NCBI GenBank assembly: GCA_015709495.1
Contig: CP054189.1
Span: 1,984,001 to 2,048,000, forward strand
From: Chthonomonadaceae bacterium
Lineage (GTDB): Bacteria > Armatimonadota > Fimbriimonadia > Fimbriimonadales > Fimbriimonadaceae
DNA length: 64,000 bases
Direction of reading: 5' to 3'
The notes under the pieces were generated by a model, which was not told where the DNA came from, searched no databases, and was given only the letters and a program-made list of their open reading frames with translations. Both the position numbers and the translations under genes were made by a program. This document shows positions 62,567 through 64,000 of the stretch, piece by piece. Position 1 is the stretch's first letter, and each line of letters begins with the position of its first letter.

Positions 62567-64000
62567 ATGAACCCAATATCGCTCAACTTAGGTCCTGTCG
62601 CGGCGCACCCGAGCGGCGCAGCAGGGCGAATCCAAGCCGAGCCGAACGGGAAGCGTCGAAACGACAAGGCACACCCGCCGCCTGGCGGACTGGGTCCACC
62701 TGGCGCGGCATCGCGGACGGGAGGAGAAGCAAGAGACAGAGGGCCGATCGCCCCGTCGAAACAGCCGGACTCCGAACCCCAAAACCCCGCGAAGCCCGCA
62801 AACGCCGACGCCGAATCGGTTCCCTCGAAACTCCAAGCGAGCACGGCAGAAGCTGAAGTTCGTCTGGCAGCGCCTTCTTGGGGTGTCCCTGAGAACTTTC
62901 AGTCGCTTGTGGTCTCCGTTATGGGAGGCACACAGCCAATCATCGCCGAGCCCGCTGCGGCTCCGATTCCGGATTCGCTTCGCGCGGAAGCAACGGCCGG
63001 AACGGTTCCTTCGGCAGCTCACGCGGAATCCGTTTCGATCCCAGGCTTCGTCCTCGGGGATCGAGCGGGAGATGCCGCTCAACCTGGGGAAGCCCCGGTC
63101 TTTGACCTTCCTGTGGACGAGTCTTTTGCCGCGGAACTCGTGCCGGGCCCGCTCATTCAGGGCTCAAGCGGCTCCGAATCGCAAAGCATTGCGGAGGTTC
63201 CGGAGCCGATCCTCTCACCGATTTTCGATTCAACTCAAGTTGCAGGCGACTCCTCTGAGAAGGCCGCTCAGACCCCGCAGCAGGTTGCCAAGGCCCCGGC
63301 CAAAGCAAGCGAAGTGGCGGAGGTTGCGAGCGCGGCCCCTCTCGTTGAAGGCGAAGGCGCGGCGGCCCAAATCGCCTCTCGAGAAACGGCTCCGGACAGA
63401 CCCAACGACGAAGCGACAGCAGCACCCTCCGATTCGGTGGGAACACAGCCCGAGTCTTTCACAGGCGGCGAAGGCTCGGTCGGCGCGGAAACTCCCAGTG
63501 GCCAAGGCGCCTCTCTCAAGGCAGAACCTGCCTCCGGGGACGCCGCAGGCTCGGAAGGGCCGCCCCTCGACGCTATCAGAGCCGCCAGTGCTCAGACGAC
63601 GCCGCTAACGCGTGTTCGATCTGAGCCCTCCGAACTGACGAGCCTTTCTGCGGACGTTCGCAACCGCGTCGTGGCCCAAGTTGCCGACCATATCGAGTCG
63701 ATCCTTGCCGTCCGACCCCGCAACGGTGTCGTGTTGCGGCTCGAACCCCACGATCTTGGGGTGGTCGAAATCGGCCTGAAGGCAACGGAAGGCGGCGTCG
63801 AAGCGAAGCTCGCTGCGAGTCACGCGAGCGTTCACGCCGCTCTCGAACAAAGTAAGGCGCAACTCGGTGCGGCCATGGAAGCGAAAGGGCTGACTGTGGT
63901 TGCGCTGACAATTGAGTCCCAGTCCGACCTCGGAAACCAAGCTCACCAGCAGGCGCGGCCCGACTCGGGCCAGCCCCAAAACTCCTCACTTCGAGGCCAG
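62567..64000 (+). CDS. fliK: Flagellar hook-length control protein FliK-like (cut by window end)
   Basis: At least 478 codons, open at the window edge. The long N-terminal part is Ala/Pro/Glu/Ser-rich and disordered, as in FliK rulers. The conserved C-terminal domain is near the end: VVLRLEPHDLGVVEIGLKAT, VEAKLAASHASVHAALEQS and AKGLTVVALTIES, matching the LxPExLGxVEV-type motif of FliK. FliK measures hook length and switches export specificity. The ATG at 62567 is the best start but has a weak ribosome binding site. It implies flagellar genes continue beyond the window. Confidence 0.82.
   Translation, partial: MNPISLNLGPVAAHPSGAAGRIQAEPNGKRRNDKAHPPPGGLGPPGAASRTGGEARDRGPIAPSKQPDSEPQNPAKPANADAESVPSKLQASTAEAEVRLAAPSWGVPENFQSLVVSVMGGTQPIIAEPAAAPIPDSLRAEATAGTVPSAAHAESVSIPGFVLGDRAGDAAQPGEAPVFDLPVDESFAAELVPGPLIQGSSGSESQSIAEVPEPILSPIFDSTQVAGDSSEKAAQTPQQVAKAPAKASEVAEVASAAPLVEGEGAAAQIASRETAPDRPNDEATAAPSDSVGTQPESFTGGEGSVGAETPSGQGASLKAEPASGDAAGSEGPPLDAIRAASAQTTPLTRVRSEPSELTSLSADVRNRVVAQVADHIESILAVRPRNGVVLRLEPHDLGVVEIGLKATEGGVEAKLAASHASVHAALEQSKAQLGAAMEAKGLTVVALTIESQSDLGNQAHQQARPDSGQPQNSSLRGQ

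Noticed and set aside
62434-62856. Arg-rich open frame overlapping the start of the FliK-like gene
   Set aside because: It is out of frame with the FliK-like gene, has biased Arg/Ala/Pro composition typical of a shadow frame in GC-rich DNA, and no family features.
1-64000. CRISPR array, insertion sequence or prophage
   Set aside because: No regularly spaced direct repeats of CRISPR size, no transposase, integrase or phage structural gene was seen on either strand.

Overview
The window looks like the chromosome of a high-GC, Gram-negative-type, flagellated bacterium. It carries two PEP-CTERM proteins with an Arg-rich tail, two prepilin-like proteins of the LFPVFSRAKE / H-x-DG type, an LL-diaminopimelate aminotransferase, a fused SecDF, a K+-independent H+-pyrophosphatase and a FliK-like protein. 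This mix best fits Armatimonadota, probably the Fimbriimonadia class. The assignment is inferred from protein style, not from a marker-gene tree.

Layout. (1) 1-8.8 kb: the N-terminal part of lysS (minus strand), then the str cluster rpsL-rpsG-fusA-tuf followed by rpsJ. The usual fusA-tuf adjacency is broken by a five-gene cassette (4163-7049): prepilin-like protein, MauE/DoxX-like membrane protein, an 8-cysteine secreted protein, a secreted protein with a C-terminal membrane anchor, and a stand-alone C39-like cysteine peptidase. I find no described system matching it. (2) 8.9-16.3 kb (minus): an AIF-like flavoprotein, then a compact restriction-modification island of two methylase-type proteins, an MntA/HepT toxin-antitoxin pair between them, a four-helix-bundle protein associated with 9-nt repeats, and a GIY-YIG/helicase fusion. 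(3) 16.4-23 kb: a gene remnant, a frameshifted lipoprotein, two large secreted serine hydrolases and a small membrane protein. (4) 23.05-25.3 kb: a 2.2-kb island inserted in tRNA-Val, bounded by 51-bp direct repeats and carrying a DUF1848 protein and a methyltransferase but no integrase.

(5) 25.5-33.4 kb: cell-envelope genes. An AmiC-like amidase and a GerMN protein converge on a six-gene minus-strand operon (histidine kinase, secreted protein, tsaB, murB, PAP2 phosphatase, M50B-like protease). (6) 33.6-40.5 kb: DUF2961 protein, family 2 glycosyltransferase, SIS isomerase, redoxin, then an ECF sigma factor, an STN-domain membrane protein and a prepilin in one overlapping unit, then a zinc-ribbon protein with an L7/L12-like C-terminus. 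(7) 40.6-49.2 kb: H+-pyrophosphatase with a large extra domain, BON-like protein, dapL-folC, tRNA-Pro, a PEP-CTERM protein and an acyl-CoA dehydrogenase. (8) 49.4-64 kb: a secreted pair, an RRM protein, a fatty-acid-hydroxylase-type protein, a second PEP-CTERM protein, secDF, an operon of a GH42-like protein, era and an unknown gene, and a FliK-like gene cut by the window end.

Translational coupling (ATGA, GTGA, TTGA overlaps) is frequent. Several genes have a -10 box only 6-8 nt before the start codon, which suggests leaderless mRNAs. No CRISPR array, transposase or integrase was seen. Start codons were chosen by eye from ribosome binding sites, overlaps and family N-termini; uncertain ones are flagged.
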